Shown piece by piece: positions 1 to 6,688 of a stretch of DNA of 10,015 nt. A program made the position numbers and the translations under genes. Numbering within the stretch: the stretch's first letter is position 1; the number at the start of each line of letters is the position of its first letter. Source of the stretch: Thermoanaerobaculia bacterium (lineage in GTDB: Bacteria; Acidobacteriota; Thermoanaerobaculia; Gp7-AA8); the NCBI GenBank assembly GCA_017883215.1, contig JADGOA010000114.1, positions 1 through 10,015 on the forward strand, in the 5' to 3' direction. The notes below the pieces were generated by a model. The model was given only the letters and a program-made list of their open reading frames with translations. It did not search any database and was not told where the DNA came from.

Positions 1-14
1 ACGTTAGTAGTACA

Positions 15-133
15 GAGAACACAGAGAGCACAGAGAGCACAGAGAGCACAAAAAAGAAGGCAGAAGCCAGGATCCGATCCTGGTCTCTGCCTTCGGTTAT
101 GTCTTCTGTGTGCTCTCTGTGCCTCTGTGGTGA
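15..133. repeat. Nonamer tandem array with inverted copy, flanking a terminator
   Basis: Four tandem copies of a 9-nt unit, GAGAGCACA, lie at 15-50; the first reads GAGAACACA. The reverse complement returns at 107-121 (TGTGTGCTCTCTGTG) and continues as a degenerate CTCTGTGG. The two arms enclose the terminator hairpin at 56-94. It is a non-coding spacer repeat just beyond the 3' end of the lysine-rich gene. I recall similar CACAGAG-type strings scattered in other GC-rich genomes, but cannot check that here. Confidence 0.75.
50..94 (-). terminator. Rho-independent terminator of the lysine-rich gene
   Basis: On the minus strand an outer 9-bp stem (GAAGGCAGA at 56-64 with TCTGCCTTC at 86-94) continues through one mismatch and one G-U pair into an inner 8-bp stem (CCAGGATC at 67-74 with GATCCTGG at 76-83). 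In minus-strand transcription the hairpin is followed by a six-T run (the six A at 50-55). This is the classic layout of an intrinsic terminator. It lies about 45 nt past the stop codon of the gene that ends at 139. Confidence 0.8.
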
Positions 134-138
134 AACCC

Positions 139-1113
139 CTACGCCAGCAGAATGTGCACCGAAGGCCTCGCGGTGGCGAGCTCGGTCTTGAACGCGTTCA
201 TCGCCCGGATGGTGTACTGGAACCGCTTGCCCGCGGAACTATTCGATGCTCCACCGGAAAGCTGCCGGTGCGGACGAGCAGCGCCGGGGCGCTTCGACCG
301 GAAGGTCGCCATGCCGAACGGAGAAGGACGATCGAACTCGATGATCAACTCGTCGATGATCACATCCGCGCCGCCGAGGTAACGGAAGTCCCACTCGATG
401 CCCTCGGCGGGCCGCAGTGTCACTTCGATCGGGCTGACGGAGAGGAACACGCGTCCACCACCCTGCTCCACGTCGATGCGCACCGGAACCGTGCGCACGG
501 CCGTATGCGCGAGATCCTCAGGCCGGATCAGACGGTCCGACGACGCCGGCGGAGCGGCGACGAGCGACGGTGCCTCCGCGCGCGGCGGAGCCGGGATGAA
601 CGACGAGGGACGCGGCTTGTCCTGGACGAACCAGTTCGCCACGGCCGCGCCGGTCGACTGCAGGCGCGTCCGCGGTCGTCGCGTGCGCTTCTTGTCGCTT
701 GCATCGCTGCCGGCGATCGCCTTTGCAGCTTTCGCCGCGACCGGGATTGCCGCTGCGACTGCTGCGACCTTTACGACCGTCTTAGCAGCCTTGGCGACCG
801 GTTTCCCAGTCGCACCATGTTTGGCAGCAGCCTTCGCAGGCTTCGCCGGCTTGCTGGTCTTAACCGCCTTCGCGGCTTTGGCCGGCTTGGCGGATCTCGT
901 TGCCTTCGCAGGCTTTGCAGCCTTTGTGGGCTTCGATTTGACCGGCTTGACTGCCTTGGCTGCTGGTTTCGGCGGCTTCGCCTTACTTACCGATTTTGAC
1001 GGTTTCGCTGGCGCCTTCTTCTTTGCCGGCGCACTCTTCGGACGTGCCGCTGCGTTCTTCGCCACGCTCTTCTTTGCGGGGGTGGCCGCCTTTTTTGCCT
1101 GCACCTTCGCCAT
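139..1113 (-). CDS. Histone H1-like Lys/Ala/Pro-rich protein with a C-terminal beta domain
   Basis: A 324-residue protein in two parts. Residues 1-150 are almost entirely K, A, P, S and V in AKPAK-type repeats, ending in a basic KKRTRRPRTR stretch. This resembles linker-histone tails and the bacterial AlgP/Hc1-like proteins, so nucleic-acid binding or DNA compaction is a reasonable inference. Residues about 205-324 are different: alternating hydrophobic strands with a conserved-looking W241, a DRPSPFG turn at 261-267 and a late YTIRA strand. That looks like a cupredoxin- or Ig-like sandwich without obvious copper ligands. I do not recognise the family. The start at 1113 is preferred over an ATG at 1155 because GGGAGAGGGA sits just upstream and the extra 14 residues do not fit the basic repeat. 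It has its own leader and ends at a strong terminator, so it is probably a separate or final transcription unit after glmM. Confidence 0.85.
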   Translation of the reverse strand: MAKVQAKKAATPAKKSVAKNAAARPKSAPAKKKAPAKPSKSVSKAKPPKPAAKAVKPVKSKPTKAAKPAKATRSAKPAKAAKAVKTSKPAKPAKAAAKHGATGKPVAKAAKTVVKVAAVAAAIPVAAKAAKAIAGSDASDKKRTRRPRTRLQSTGAAVANWFVQDKPRPSSFIPAPPRAEAPSLVAAPPASSDRLIRPEDLAHTAVRTVPVRIDVEQGGGRVFLSVSPIEVTLRPAEGIEWDFRYLGGADVIIDELIIEFDRPSPFGMATFRSKRPGAARPHRQLSGGASNSSAGKRFQYTIRAMNAFKTELATARPSVHILLA

Positions 1114-1153
1114 TCGTCCCTCTCCCGCGAATCCGCTGGAAAATGAATGGCGC

Positions 1154-1159
1154 AATATA
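1154..1159 (-). promoter_or_regulatory. Possible -10 box for the lysine-rich gene
   Basis: On the minus strand TATATT matches five of six bases of the sigma-70 -10 consensus. It would start transcription about 35 nt before the ATG at 1113, leaving room for the GGGAGAGGGA ribosome-binding site. The matching -35 is poor. An alternative pair is TTGCCG (1212-1217) with TATGAA (1190-1195) at 16-nt spacing. This is consensus matching only. Confidence 0.3.
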
Positions 1160-1233
1160 GCAGCGGCTCAGCCGTAGATCCAGTGATCTTTCATAGGGTT
1201 GCGCCTGAGCACGGCAAATACCCCACAATTGAC

Positions 1234-1251
1234 CGTCCCCGATCGAGGACG
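1234..1251 (-). terminator. Weak terminator-like hairpin after glmM
   Basis: About 25 nt past the glmM stop, CGTCC and GGACG pair around a CGATCG-containing centre, giving about 7 bp including a G-U pair. No T-run follows in minus-strand transcription. It may slow polymerase or mark the glmM 3' end, but it could be chance in GC-rich DNA. Confidence 0.25.
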
Positions 1252-1276
1252 CGCCGGGGTCCCCTTCGCTCTCGCC

Positions 1277-2641
1277 CTACCCTCCGATTTCGGCCTTCAG
1301 CACATCGCGGAGCTGCTCCGCAACGCGGCGGGTCAGCGCGGCGTCTTCTCCCTCGACCATGACCCGGACGAGGTTCTCGGTTCCGGAGTAGCGCACCAGG
1401 ATGCGACCGCGGCCGCCGAGCTCACCGTGGGCGGCAGCGAGCGCCGCCTGATATCGCGGCAACGTTTCCAGCGCCGGCTTCGCGCCGACTTTCTCGTTGA
1501 GCAATAGCTGGGGCATCGGTTCAAACGTCACCAGCTCGGAGAACCGGCGCGGCAAGCCTGCGAGAATCTCGCCGAACACCAGCGCGGTATGAATCCCGTC
1601 GCCGGTCGTGTGCACCGTCAGATCGATGATGTGGCCCGACTGCTCACCGCCGATGACCGCTCCGTTCGCGAGCATCTGCTCGAGTACGTACTTGTCGCCG
1701 ACCTGAGCGCGATCGAGCGCGATCCCGTCGGACGCGAGCTGCTTCTCGAAACCGAAGTTCGACATGACGGTCGTGACGACACGGTTGCCGCGGAGACGTC
1801 CTTCGCGTTTGAGGTACTGCGCCCACAAGTAGATGATCTCGTCGCCGTCGCGGATTCGCCCTTTGTCGTCTGCGAAGATGGCGCGATCGGCATCGCCGTC
1901 GAAGGCGACGCCGAAATCGGCGCCCCTGGCCACGACAGCCGCGGCCAGGCCCTCCGGGTGGAGCGCGCCCGAGCCCTCGTTGATGTTTCGCCCGTCCGGC
2001 TTATCGTTGATGATCGAAACGTCGGCGCCGGCGCGGCGGAAGACCTCGGGGGCAATGCGGTATGCGGCGCCGTTCCCGGCATCGAGCACGACGCGTTTTC
2101 CGGCGAGTGCGTTCGCCTTCACACCGGAGGCGAGAAAACGCTCGTACTGCTCGATCAACGCCGGACTGTCGCGGAGCGGCGTCTCCGGAGTGATGGCGTC
2201 GTCGCGGCGCAGCTCGCGCAGCTCGTCTTCGATCTGCTCCTCCACAGCGTCGGGAATCTTCATGCCGTCGTGGCCGAAGATCTTCACGCCGTTGTCTTCG
2301 AACGGATTGTGCGACGCCGAGATCGAGATCGCAGCCGCCGCGTCGGACGTCCTGCAGAGGTAGGCGACGCCGGGTGTGGGAATGACTCCGATCAGCGTGG
2401 CACTGCCGCCGCCCTTGCAAACGCCGGCGGCGAGAGCGCGCGCGATCTCCTGGCCGGACTCGCGCGTATCCATTCCGAGAAGGATGCGCGGCCCGACCAT
2501 GGCATTGGAAGAACCGTTTGCCATCGCGCCGGAGGCCAGCCGGTGCGCGAGCGCTTCCCCGAGGGCGAACATGGTGGGCTGATCGAGCGGATACTGCCGT
2601 GCCTTCCCGCGGATCCCGTCAGTACCAAAGAGGACTCTCAT
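1277..2641 (-). CDS. glmM: Phosphoglucosamine mutase GlmM
   Basis: GlmM converts glucosamine-6-phosphate to glucosamine-1-phosphate, the precursor that GlmU turns into UDP-GlcNAc for peptidoglycan. At 454 residues it is the normal family length. All four alpha-D-phosphohexomutase landmarks are visible: the N-terminal FGTDGIRG, the phosphoserine loop ISASHNPFEDNG (catalytic Ser110), the metal loop DGDADR at 248-253, the sugar-binding GEQSGHI at 332-338, and the C-terminal phosphate-binding RYSGTENLVRVMVEG. The usual NINxxCGSxH segment reads NINEGSGALHPE, with Ser for Cys and Ala for Ser, a mild deviation. The ATG overlaps the cdaR stop as ATGA, with GGAAGG seven bases upstream, so translation is coupled to cdaR. 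In Firmicutes the same cdaA-cdaR-glmM operon lets c-di-AMP synthesis and GlmM activity affect each other. Confidence 0.98.
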   Translation of the reverse strand: MRVLFGTDGIRGKARQYPLDQPTMFALGEALAHRLASGAMANGSSNAMVGPRILLGMDTRESGQEIARALAAGVCKGGGSATLIGVIPTPGVAYLCRTSDAAAAISISASHNPFEDNGVKIFGHDGMKIPDAVEEQIEDELRELRRDDAITPETPLRDSPALIEQYERFLASGVKANALAGKRVVLDAGNGAAYRIAPEVFRRAGADVSIINDKPDGRNINEGSGALHPEGLAAAVVARGADFGVAFDGDADRAIFADDKGRIRDGDEIIYLWAQYLKREGRLRGNRVVTTVMSNFGFEKQLASDGIALDRAQVGDKYVLEQMLANGAVIGGEQSGHIIDLTVHTTGDGIHTALVFGEILAGLPRRFSELVTFEPMPQLLLNEKVGAKPALETLPRYQAALAAAHGELGGRGRILVRYSGTENLVRVMVEGEDAALTRRVAEQLRDVLKAEIGG

Positions 2642-3375
2642 TTCGCCTTCCGTTTCGATGTGGTGGTGTCGCTGGTCGGCGCTGTTGCCACCGGTCCGCT
2701 CGTTTCTGTATCCGGATTGGGGCCGAACCTGGGCAGCACCGGAACCGTGACCAGAACCGTCAGCGGCTGGATCACTCGGACGAGCGGGGAGTCGGAAACC
2801 ACCCCGACGCTTTGCGTGAACGTGTCGGTGCGGCCGGACATGATTATCCGCTCCGTCGCTACTTCGCTCGTGTTGCGGATCTGCGAGCCGGGGCCGGAGA
2901 CGAGCACCTGGTCGGGCTCCACTGTGGGCTGGCCGGCCACGAACTCGTCCGGCACCTGGCCGACGAGGAACGGCCGGACGCGGACCACGCGTTGCCGCAG
3001 CTGTTCGATGTGGAAGCGCAGCTTGTTCGGGTCGACGGAGATGACCTCCACTTCAGGCGGGACGTTGATGGCCTGGGGGCGCAACGTGATGGTCGCTTCG
3101 CCTCCCTGGGCCCAGCTGAGGTCGAGAGTCACCTCGAGATTCTGTGATGACAGCGATCGCAGATCGGAGGCGCGGCCGCGCAGGCGCACGCTGACGGTGT
3201 CCGGAAGCTGCGTGGTAATGACGAGGTCGCGCGGCATCCGCACCACCGACAGAGGCGCGGCAAACGCCCGCTCCGATACCGGCTCGAGCCGCGGGGAGGT
3301 GACGAAGAACCACAATACCGCGGCCAGAAAGAGTGCCACGATCTTCAGTCCCCAGCTCGACAGGGCGTTCTTCAT
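2638..3375 (-). CDS. cdaR: YbbR-domain regulator of diadenylate cyclase (CdaR)
   Basis: A 245-residue membrane-anchored extracytoplasmic protein. Residues about 9-26 form a single hydrophobic helix (GLKIVALFLAAVLWFFV) after a short cytoplasmic start. The rest is beta-rich with YbbR-type features such as LPDTVSVRLRG and repeated valine-rich strands before P/G turns. The tail is low-complexity Thr/Ser and ends KRKAK. In Bacillus and Listeria the homologue binds CdaA through its membrane segment and modulates c-di-AMP production. This copy is about half the length of the roughly 480-residue Bacillus CdaR, so it probably carries two or three YbbR repeats rather than four. It overlaps cdaA upstream and glmM downstream by ATGA at both ends, and has GGGAG at a good distance from its ATG. 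The family assignment rests mainly on context plus the helix and repeat pattern. Confidence 0.88.
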   Translation of the reverse strand: MKNALSSWGLKIVALFLAAVLWFFVTSPRLEPVSERAFAAPLSVVRMPRDLVITTQLPDTVSVRLRGRASDLRSLSSQNLEVTLDLSWAQGGEATITLRPQAINVPPEVEVISVDPNKLRFHIEQLRQRVVRVRPFLVGQVPDEFVAGQPTVEPDQVLVSGPGSQIRNTSEVATERIIMSGRTDTFTQSVGVVSDSPLVRVIQPLTVLVTVPVLPRFGPNPDTETSGPVATAPTSDTTTSKRKAK

Positions 3376-4142
3376 GCACCGCTCCCGAAACGCCCCACCA
3401 GTTCCGCGTGCAGCGACTCACGGGTGAGGTTCTCCCTCAACGTTCCTTCCGATGCCGTGGCTACGGAACCGTTTTCCTCGGAGACGACGATGATCAGCGC
3501 GTCGGTCTCTTCGCTCAGACCGAGGGCGGCGCGATGCCGCGTGCCATGCGCAAGCTTGGGGTCGTCGGCGGACGTGAGCGGCAGAAGCGCACCGGCCGTG
3601 GCGATGCGATCCTCGCGGACCAGCACCGCGCCATCGTGCAGCGGGCCGCCCGGCGTGAAGATGCTGACCAGCAGTTCCGTCGTGAGCAGTCCGTCGATCG
3701 ATCTGGCCCCTTCTTCGTACGAGCGCAGAGTCTGCCCTCCCTCGATGACGATCAGAGCGCCGATGCGTTTCGAGGCGAGGATCTCGCACGCGTTGACGAT
3801 CGACTCCACCGGCACGCCACCGCGCCGCCGCCTGAAGAAAGAGGCCAGCGGATTTCCACCCATGCGCGCCAGGCCGCGGCGGATCTCCGCCTGGAACAGC
3901 ACGATCACCGCGAACGGAAGGTAGAAGAGAATCTCTCGCGAGATCGCCTCGAGCGCCAGGAGCCTGAAGGCGCGGGCGATGAAAAACGTCGAGCCGAGGA
4001 TCATCAGCCCGATGGAGATCTGCATGGCCCGGGTTCCCCGGATCAGCGCCAGGATCGAATAGATGATCACCGCCACGACGATGATGTCGACGGCGTCGCG
4101 CCAGGTGAACTGGAGCGTCAGCAGACGGTCGAAAAGGTTCAT
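3372..4142 (-). CDS. cdaA: Diadenylate cyclase CdaA
   Basis: CdaA (DacA) condenses two ATP into cyclic di-AMP, a second messenger for potassium, turgor and cell-wall homeostasis. From the ATG at 4142 the protein has 256 residues. Three hydrophobic segments come first (about 19-34, 41-58 and 71-84), then a short basic linker, then the DisA_N/DAC domain from about 110. Its signatures are intact: GALIVIEGG, the catalytic DGA at 170-172, and GTRHRAALG at 200-208 followed by SEETDA. The frame stays open upstream to 4280, but that stretch is the hairpin-repeat spacer and encodes only basic low-complexity sequence. The start at 4142 has GGAG seven bases upstream and gives the standard CdaA N-terminus. 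Its stop overlaps the cdaR start. Confidence 0.96.
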   Translation of the reverse strand: MNLFDRLLTLQFTWRDAVDIIVVAVIIYSILALIRGTRAMQISIGLMILGSTFFIARAFRLLALEAISREILFYLPFAVIVLFQAEIRRGLARMGGNPLASFFRRRRGGVPVESIVNACEILASKRIGALIVIEGGQTLRSYEEGARSIDGLLTTELLVSIFTPGGPLHDGAVLVREDRIATAGALLPLTSADDPKLAHGTRHRAALGLSEETDALIIVVSEENGSVATASEGTLRENLTRESLHAELVGRFGSGA

Positions 4143-4169
4143 CGAGCCGCTCCGCCGGCGCTGCGGTAG

Positions 4170-4282
4170 TGCGGGCGTCCACGTCCGCAGTGGCCGGGTC
4201 TCCCGCCCGGCGGTCGTCGATCTTCGCGAGTGAGCGATCGGACGAGGACGTCCGATCGCTGCGGACGAGGACGTCCGCACTC
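4170..4282 (-). repeat. Composite multi-hairpin element after folP (copy A)
   Basis: Read in the direction of folP transcription, the spacer between folP and cdaA holds four hairpins in series. The first is 4260-4279, arms TGCGGACG and CGTCCGCA around TCCT. The second is 4235-4258, arms CGATCGGACG and CGTCCGATCG, also around TCCT. The third is 4193-4211, arms GCCGGG and CCCGGC on the plus strand. The fourth is 4170-4189, a TGCGGGCG variant pairing with CGTCCGCA through one G-U. The first two plus flanking GAG match positions 9718-9765 at 47 of 48 bases. It starts five bases after the folP stop codon. No T-run follows, so it is not a classical terminator. Confidence 0.85.
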
Positions 4283-4287
4283 CGGCC

Positions 4288-5169
4288 TCATCGTCGCTCC
4301 TCGATTGCTGCCAGCACGCGGAGGAAGTCTACCGTTTCGCGAACGTCGTGCACGCGCACGACCGCAGCGCCGCCGCGAAACGCCGCCGCCACCGCGGCCA
4401 GCGATCCGGCCGCTCGCTGCGGACCGGCGTCGCGTCCGGTGATGTGGCCGACGAACGCCTTTCGCGAAGCGCCGACGACCAGAGGAGCGATGTCCGTCAA
4501 TTCCGAGCAACGCGCCAACAGCTCGAGATTGTGGACGTATGTCTTGGCGAATCCGATCCCGGGATCGACGAGGATGTTCTCCGGCGCAACGCCCGCGCGA
4601 ATCGCCGCCTCGCGCAACTCGCCGAGCTCGCGCCCGACCTCGCTGACCACGTCGTCGTAGACGGCGAGCTTCTGCATCGTGCGCGGATCGCCGCGCATGT
4701 GCATGAGGATCGCCGGAACGCCTCGCCTCGCTGCCAGTGCGGCCATGGCCGGATCGTGGCGGAAGGCGCTGACGTCGTTGATGATGTCCGCTCCCGCATC
4801 AAGCGCCGCCACGGCCACGGCGGCGTTGCGCGTGTCGACGGAGATGGCCACGTCGCTGCGCCGGCGTATCTGTTCGACGACCGGCGTGACGCGATCCAGC
4901 TCCTGTTCGATCGACACCGGTATGGCGCCGGGCCGGGTCGACTCCCCGCCCACGTCGACGATCGCGGCACCATCGGCTTCCATCCGCAGCGCCGCGTCGA
5001 TCGCCGTCTGCCGCTCGAAGTGAGCTCCCCCGTCGGAGAAGGAATCCGGCGTTACGTTCACGATGCCCATGACCACCGGGTTGGCGGTCAGTGCCACGCT
5101 TCGATCGCGCGGAAGCCGCAACGAACGCGGGGCCTGTGTCGGATGATGTGATGCGGCAGGATTGGTCAC
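4288..5169 (-). CDS. folP: Dihydropteroate synthase FolP
   Basis: FolP joins 6-hydroxymethyl-7,8-dihydropterin pyrophosphate to p-aminobenzoate in folate synthesis and is the sulfonamide target. The full motif set is present in 293 residues: MGIVNVTPDSFSDGG at 34-48, GGESTRPGA at 74-82, SVDTR at 110-114, IINDVSAF at 129-136, MHMRG at 156-160, DPGIGFAK at 202-209, GASRKAFVG at 233-241 and RVHDV near the end. The chosen start is a GTG at 5169, 17 nt after the murA stop. It leaves about 33 residues before the first motif, including the expected leading strand. A GTG at 5097 and the ATG at 5070 are alternatives, but the latter would remove that strand. The frame is open further upstream, but there it overlaps murA. 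The gene lies tail-to-head after murA and is followed by the hairpin element. Confidence 0.96.
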   Translation of the reverse strand: MTNPAASHHPTQAPRSLRLPRDRSVALTANPVVMGIVNVTPDSFSDGGAHFERQTAIDAALRMEADGAAIVDVGGESTRPGAIPVSIEQELDRVTPVVEQIRRRSDVAISVDTRNAAVAVAALDAGADIINDVSAFRHDPAMAALAARRGVPAILMHMRGDPRTMQKLAVYDDVVSEVGRELGELREAAIRAGVAPENILVDPGIGFAKTYVHNLELLARCSELTDIAPLVVGASRKAFVGHITGRDAGPQRAAGSLAAVAAAFRGGAAVVRVHDVRETVDFLRVLAAIEERR

Positions 5170-5186
5170 GCTCTGCTTTGCTGAAG

Positions 5187-6473
5187 CTAGCGATCTTCCT
5201 CGCGCCGGATGCGCGCGCCGAGCTTGTTCAGCCGCTCGTCGATGCGCTCGTAACCGCGGTCGATCTGATTGACGTTGTGAATCATGCTCTCGCCCTTCGC
5301 ACAGAGCGCAGCCAGCAGCAGCGCCATTCCGGCGCGAATGTCGGGGCTGGAGATTTCCGCTCCCTGCAGGCGGTTGCCGCCGACGATGATGGCGCGATGG
5401 GGGTCGCACAGGATGATGCGCGCTCCCATCGAGATCAGCTTGTCGGTGAAGAACAGCCGCGACTCGAACATCTTCTCGAAGATCATGGCCGTCCCTTCGG
5501 CCTGCGTAGCCACGACCACCATGATGGAGAGGAGATCGGCGGGGAACAGCGGCCAGGGGCCGTCGTCGATCTTCGGCACGGCGGCGCCGATGTCGTAGCG
5601 CACCCGCAGTTCCTGATCTCTGGGAACGCGGATGTTGCCGCCCTCGACGCGGATCTCCACTCCGAGCTTCTCGAGCATGTGCCGCACGGCGTACATGTGC
5701 TCGGGAACGGCGTCCTCGATGAGCAACTCGCTGCGCGTGACGACGGCCAGGCCGATGTACGACCCGACCTCGATGTGATCGCTGGGGATATGGAACTCGC
5801 CGCCGTGCAGCGAGTCCACGCCGCGGATGGTGAGCGAGTTCGTGCCCATTCCCTCGATCTGCGCGCCGAGAAGATTGAGGAACCGGCAGAGGTCCTGGAC
5901 GTGCGGCTCCGCCGCGGCGTTGTAGATGGTCGACGTCCCCTCAGCCAGCACCGCGGCGGTGATGGCGTTCTCCGTGGCGGTGACCGAGGCCTCGTCGAGG
6001 AACATCTTCACGCCACGAAGGGTGCGGACGCTCATCCGGTATTCGTAGGCGGAGACTTCGATCTGTGCGCCGAGACTCTCCAGAGCCAGGAGGTGCGTGT
6101 CCACGCGACGGCGGCCGATGGCATCGCCACCAGGCTTGGCCACGGAGGCCGCGCCGCACCGCGCGAGCAGCGGCCCCGCCAGAAGAATCGACGCCCGGAT
6201 CTTTTTCGAGAGCTCAGGGTCGGGATTCGAAGAAATCTCCCCCTTCGCCTCGATGCGAACGACGTTCTTCTCGATCCGCTCGATCGTCGCTCCGATTCCC
6301 TCCATGATCTGCAGCATCACCCGCACGTCCTGGATGTCGGGGAGATTACGCAGCACGACCGGTTCATCGGTGAGCAGGCAGGCTGCAAGGATCGGCAGAG
6401 CGGCGTTCTTGTTTCCACCCGGCCGGATGGTCCCCTCGAGCCTCCGGCCGCCCTCGACGATGAAGCGTTCCAT
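5187..6473 (-). CDS. murA: UDP-N-acetylglucosamine 1-carboxyvinyltransferase MurA, Asp-type active site
   Basis: MurA transfers enolpyruvate from PEP to UDP-GlcNAc, the first committed step of peptidoglycan synthesis. The start at 6473 gives 428 residues and MERFIVEGGRRLEG, which lines up with the classic MDKFRVQG N-terminus. A further ATG at 6485 adds only MPPT and overlaps a putative -10 box. Active-site features are NKNAALPI with the essential Lys22, the mobile loop KPGGDAIGRRRVD at 113-125, and FPADLLS carrying the catalytic-base Asp. In most MurA proteins the loop reads GGCAIG and its Cys (Cys115 in E. coli) is alkylated by fosfomycin. Here the codon at 6123-6125 is GAT, giving Asp117. 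Asp at this position is known from Mycobacterium, Chlamydia and Borrelia MurA, which stay active but are fosfomycin-resistant. It heads the minus-strand cluster, diverging from the metallo-hydrolase gene. Confidence 0.97.
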   Translation of the reverse strand: MERFIVEGGRRLEGTIRPGGNKNAALPILAACLLTDEPVVLRNLPDIQDVRVMLQIMEGIGATIERIEKNVVRIEAKGEISSNPDPELSKKIRASILLAGPLLARCGAASVAKPGGDAIGRRRVDTHLLALESLGAQIEVSAYEYRMSVRTLRGVKMFLDEASVTATENAITAAVLAEGTSTIYNAAAEPHVQDLCRFLNLLGAQIEGMGTNSLTIRGVDSLHGGEFHIPSDHIEVGSYIGLAVVTRSELLIEDAVPEHMYAVRHMLEKLGVEIRVEGGNIRVPRDQELRVRYDIGAAVPKIDDGPWPLFPADLLSIMVVVATQAEGTAMIFEKMFESRLFFTDKLISMGARIILCDPHRAIIVGGNRLQGAEISSPDIRAGMALLLAALCAKGESMIHNVNQIDRGYERIDERLNKLGARIRREEDR

Positions 6474-6483
6474 GGTCGGAGGC

Positions 6484-6489
6484 ATTCTA
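6484..6489 (-). promoter_or_regulatory. Possible -10 box of murA
   Basis: On the minus strand TAGAAT (five of six to TATAAT) ends ten bases before the murA ATG at 6473, predicting an RNA with a leader of only a few bases. No Shine-Dalgarno sequence precedes that ATG, which fits a short-leader or leaderless message. No convincing -35 is seen. Confidence 0.3.
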
Positions 6490-6496
6490 TGCGAGG

Positions 6497-6652
6497 GGTC
6501 GGTGCTCGGTGGTCGGTGGTCGGGGCTCGGGAGCGCCGGAAGGGGTCGCTGGGGAGGGCGCGAGGTGAGCCATGTCTCGAGCGTGCTCGTACGGTCCTTT
6601 CCTGAACACGCTTGCAGGTCGCCTCTCCGAGCACCGAGCACCGACCACCACC
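6497..6652. repeat. Heptamer tandem array with inverted copy between murA and the hydrolase gene
   Basis: Five heptamers of the form (G/C)TCGG(T/G)(G/A) run at 6498-6532: GTCGGTG, CTCGGTG, GTCGGTG, GTCGGGG, CTCGGGA. The reverse complement appears as CTCCGAG, CACCGAG, CACCGAC, CACCACC at 6625-6652. A perfect 15-nt inverted repeat links the arms (6497-6511 with 6632-6646). The roughly 90 bases between them show nothing recognisable. This array fills most of the divergent murA/hydrolase intergenic region, where promoters for both genes should lie. Confidence 0.8.
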
Positions 6653-6675
6653 TTCCAATCCCCCCTCCCATGCCG

Positions 6676-6681
6676 TATCTT
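6676..6681 (+). promoter_or_regulatory. Possible -10 box of the metallo-hydrolase gene
   Basis: TATCTT ends seven bases before the ATG at 6689, so transcription would begin at or next to the start codon. TTCCAA at 6653-6658 is a weak -35 with 17-nt spacing. The start lacks a Shine-Dalgarno sequence, which fits a leaderless mRNA. Consensus match only. Confidence 0.3.
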
Positions 6682-6688
6682 GAAACCC

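Noticed and set aside
15..50. Nonamer tandem repeat considered as a CRISPR fragment
   Set aside because: The units are 9 nt and directly contiguous with no spacers, and no cas genes are present.
398..1177. Plus-strand frame encoding an Ala/Phe-rich, seemingly membrane-embedded protein
   Set aside because: The hydrophobic repeats are simply the antisense of the AKPAK repeats in the lysine-rich gene, whose own ribosome-binding site and terminator support the minus strand.
1589..3427. A 612-codon open frame on the plus strand across glmM and cdaR
   Set aside because: It is antisense to two genes with full family motifs. Long antisense frames are expected with GC-rich codon bias, and its translation has no recognisable domain.
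4143..4280. N-terminal extension of cdaA by 46 residues
   Set aside because: It would translate the hairpin element into a basic low-complexity stretch not found in CdaA. The ATG at 4142 has its own Shine-Dalgarno sequence.
5091..6605. A 504-codon plus-strand open frame
   Set aside because: It is the mirror of murA and the folP N-terminus. The product is His/Asp/Arg-biased and resembles no family.
6572..6688. Upstream extension of the metallo-hydrolase by 39 residues
   Set aside because: It is encoded by the heptamer repeat spacer, and the family N-terminus begins at the ATG at 6689.
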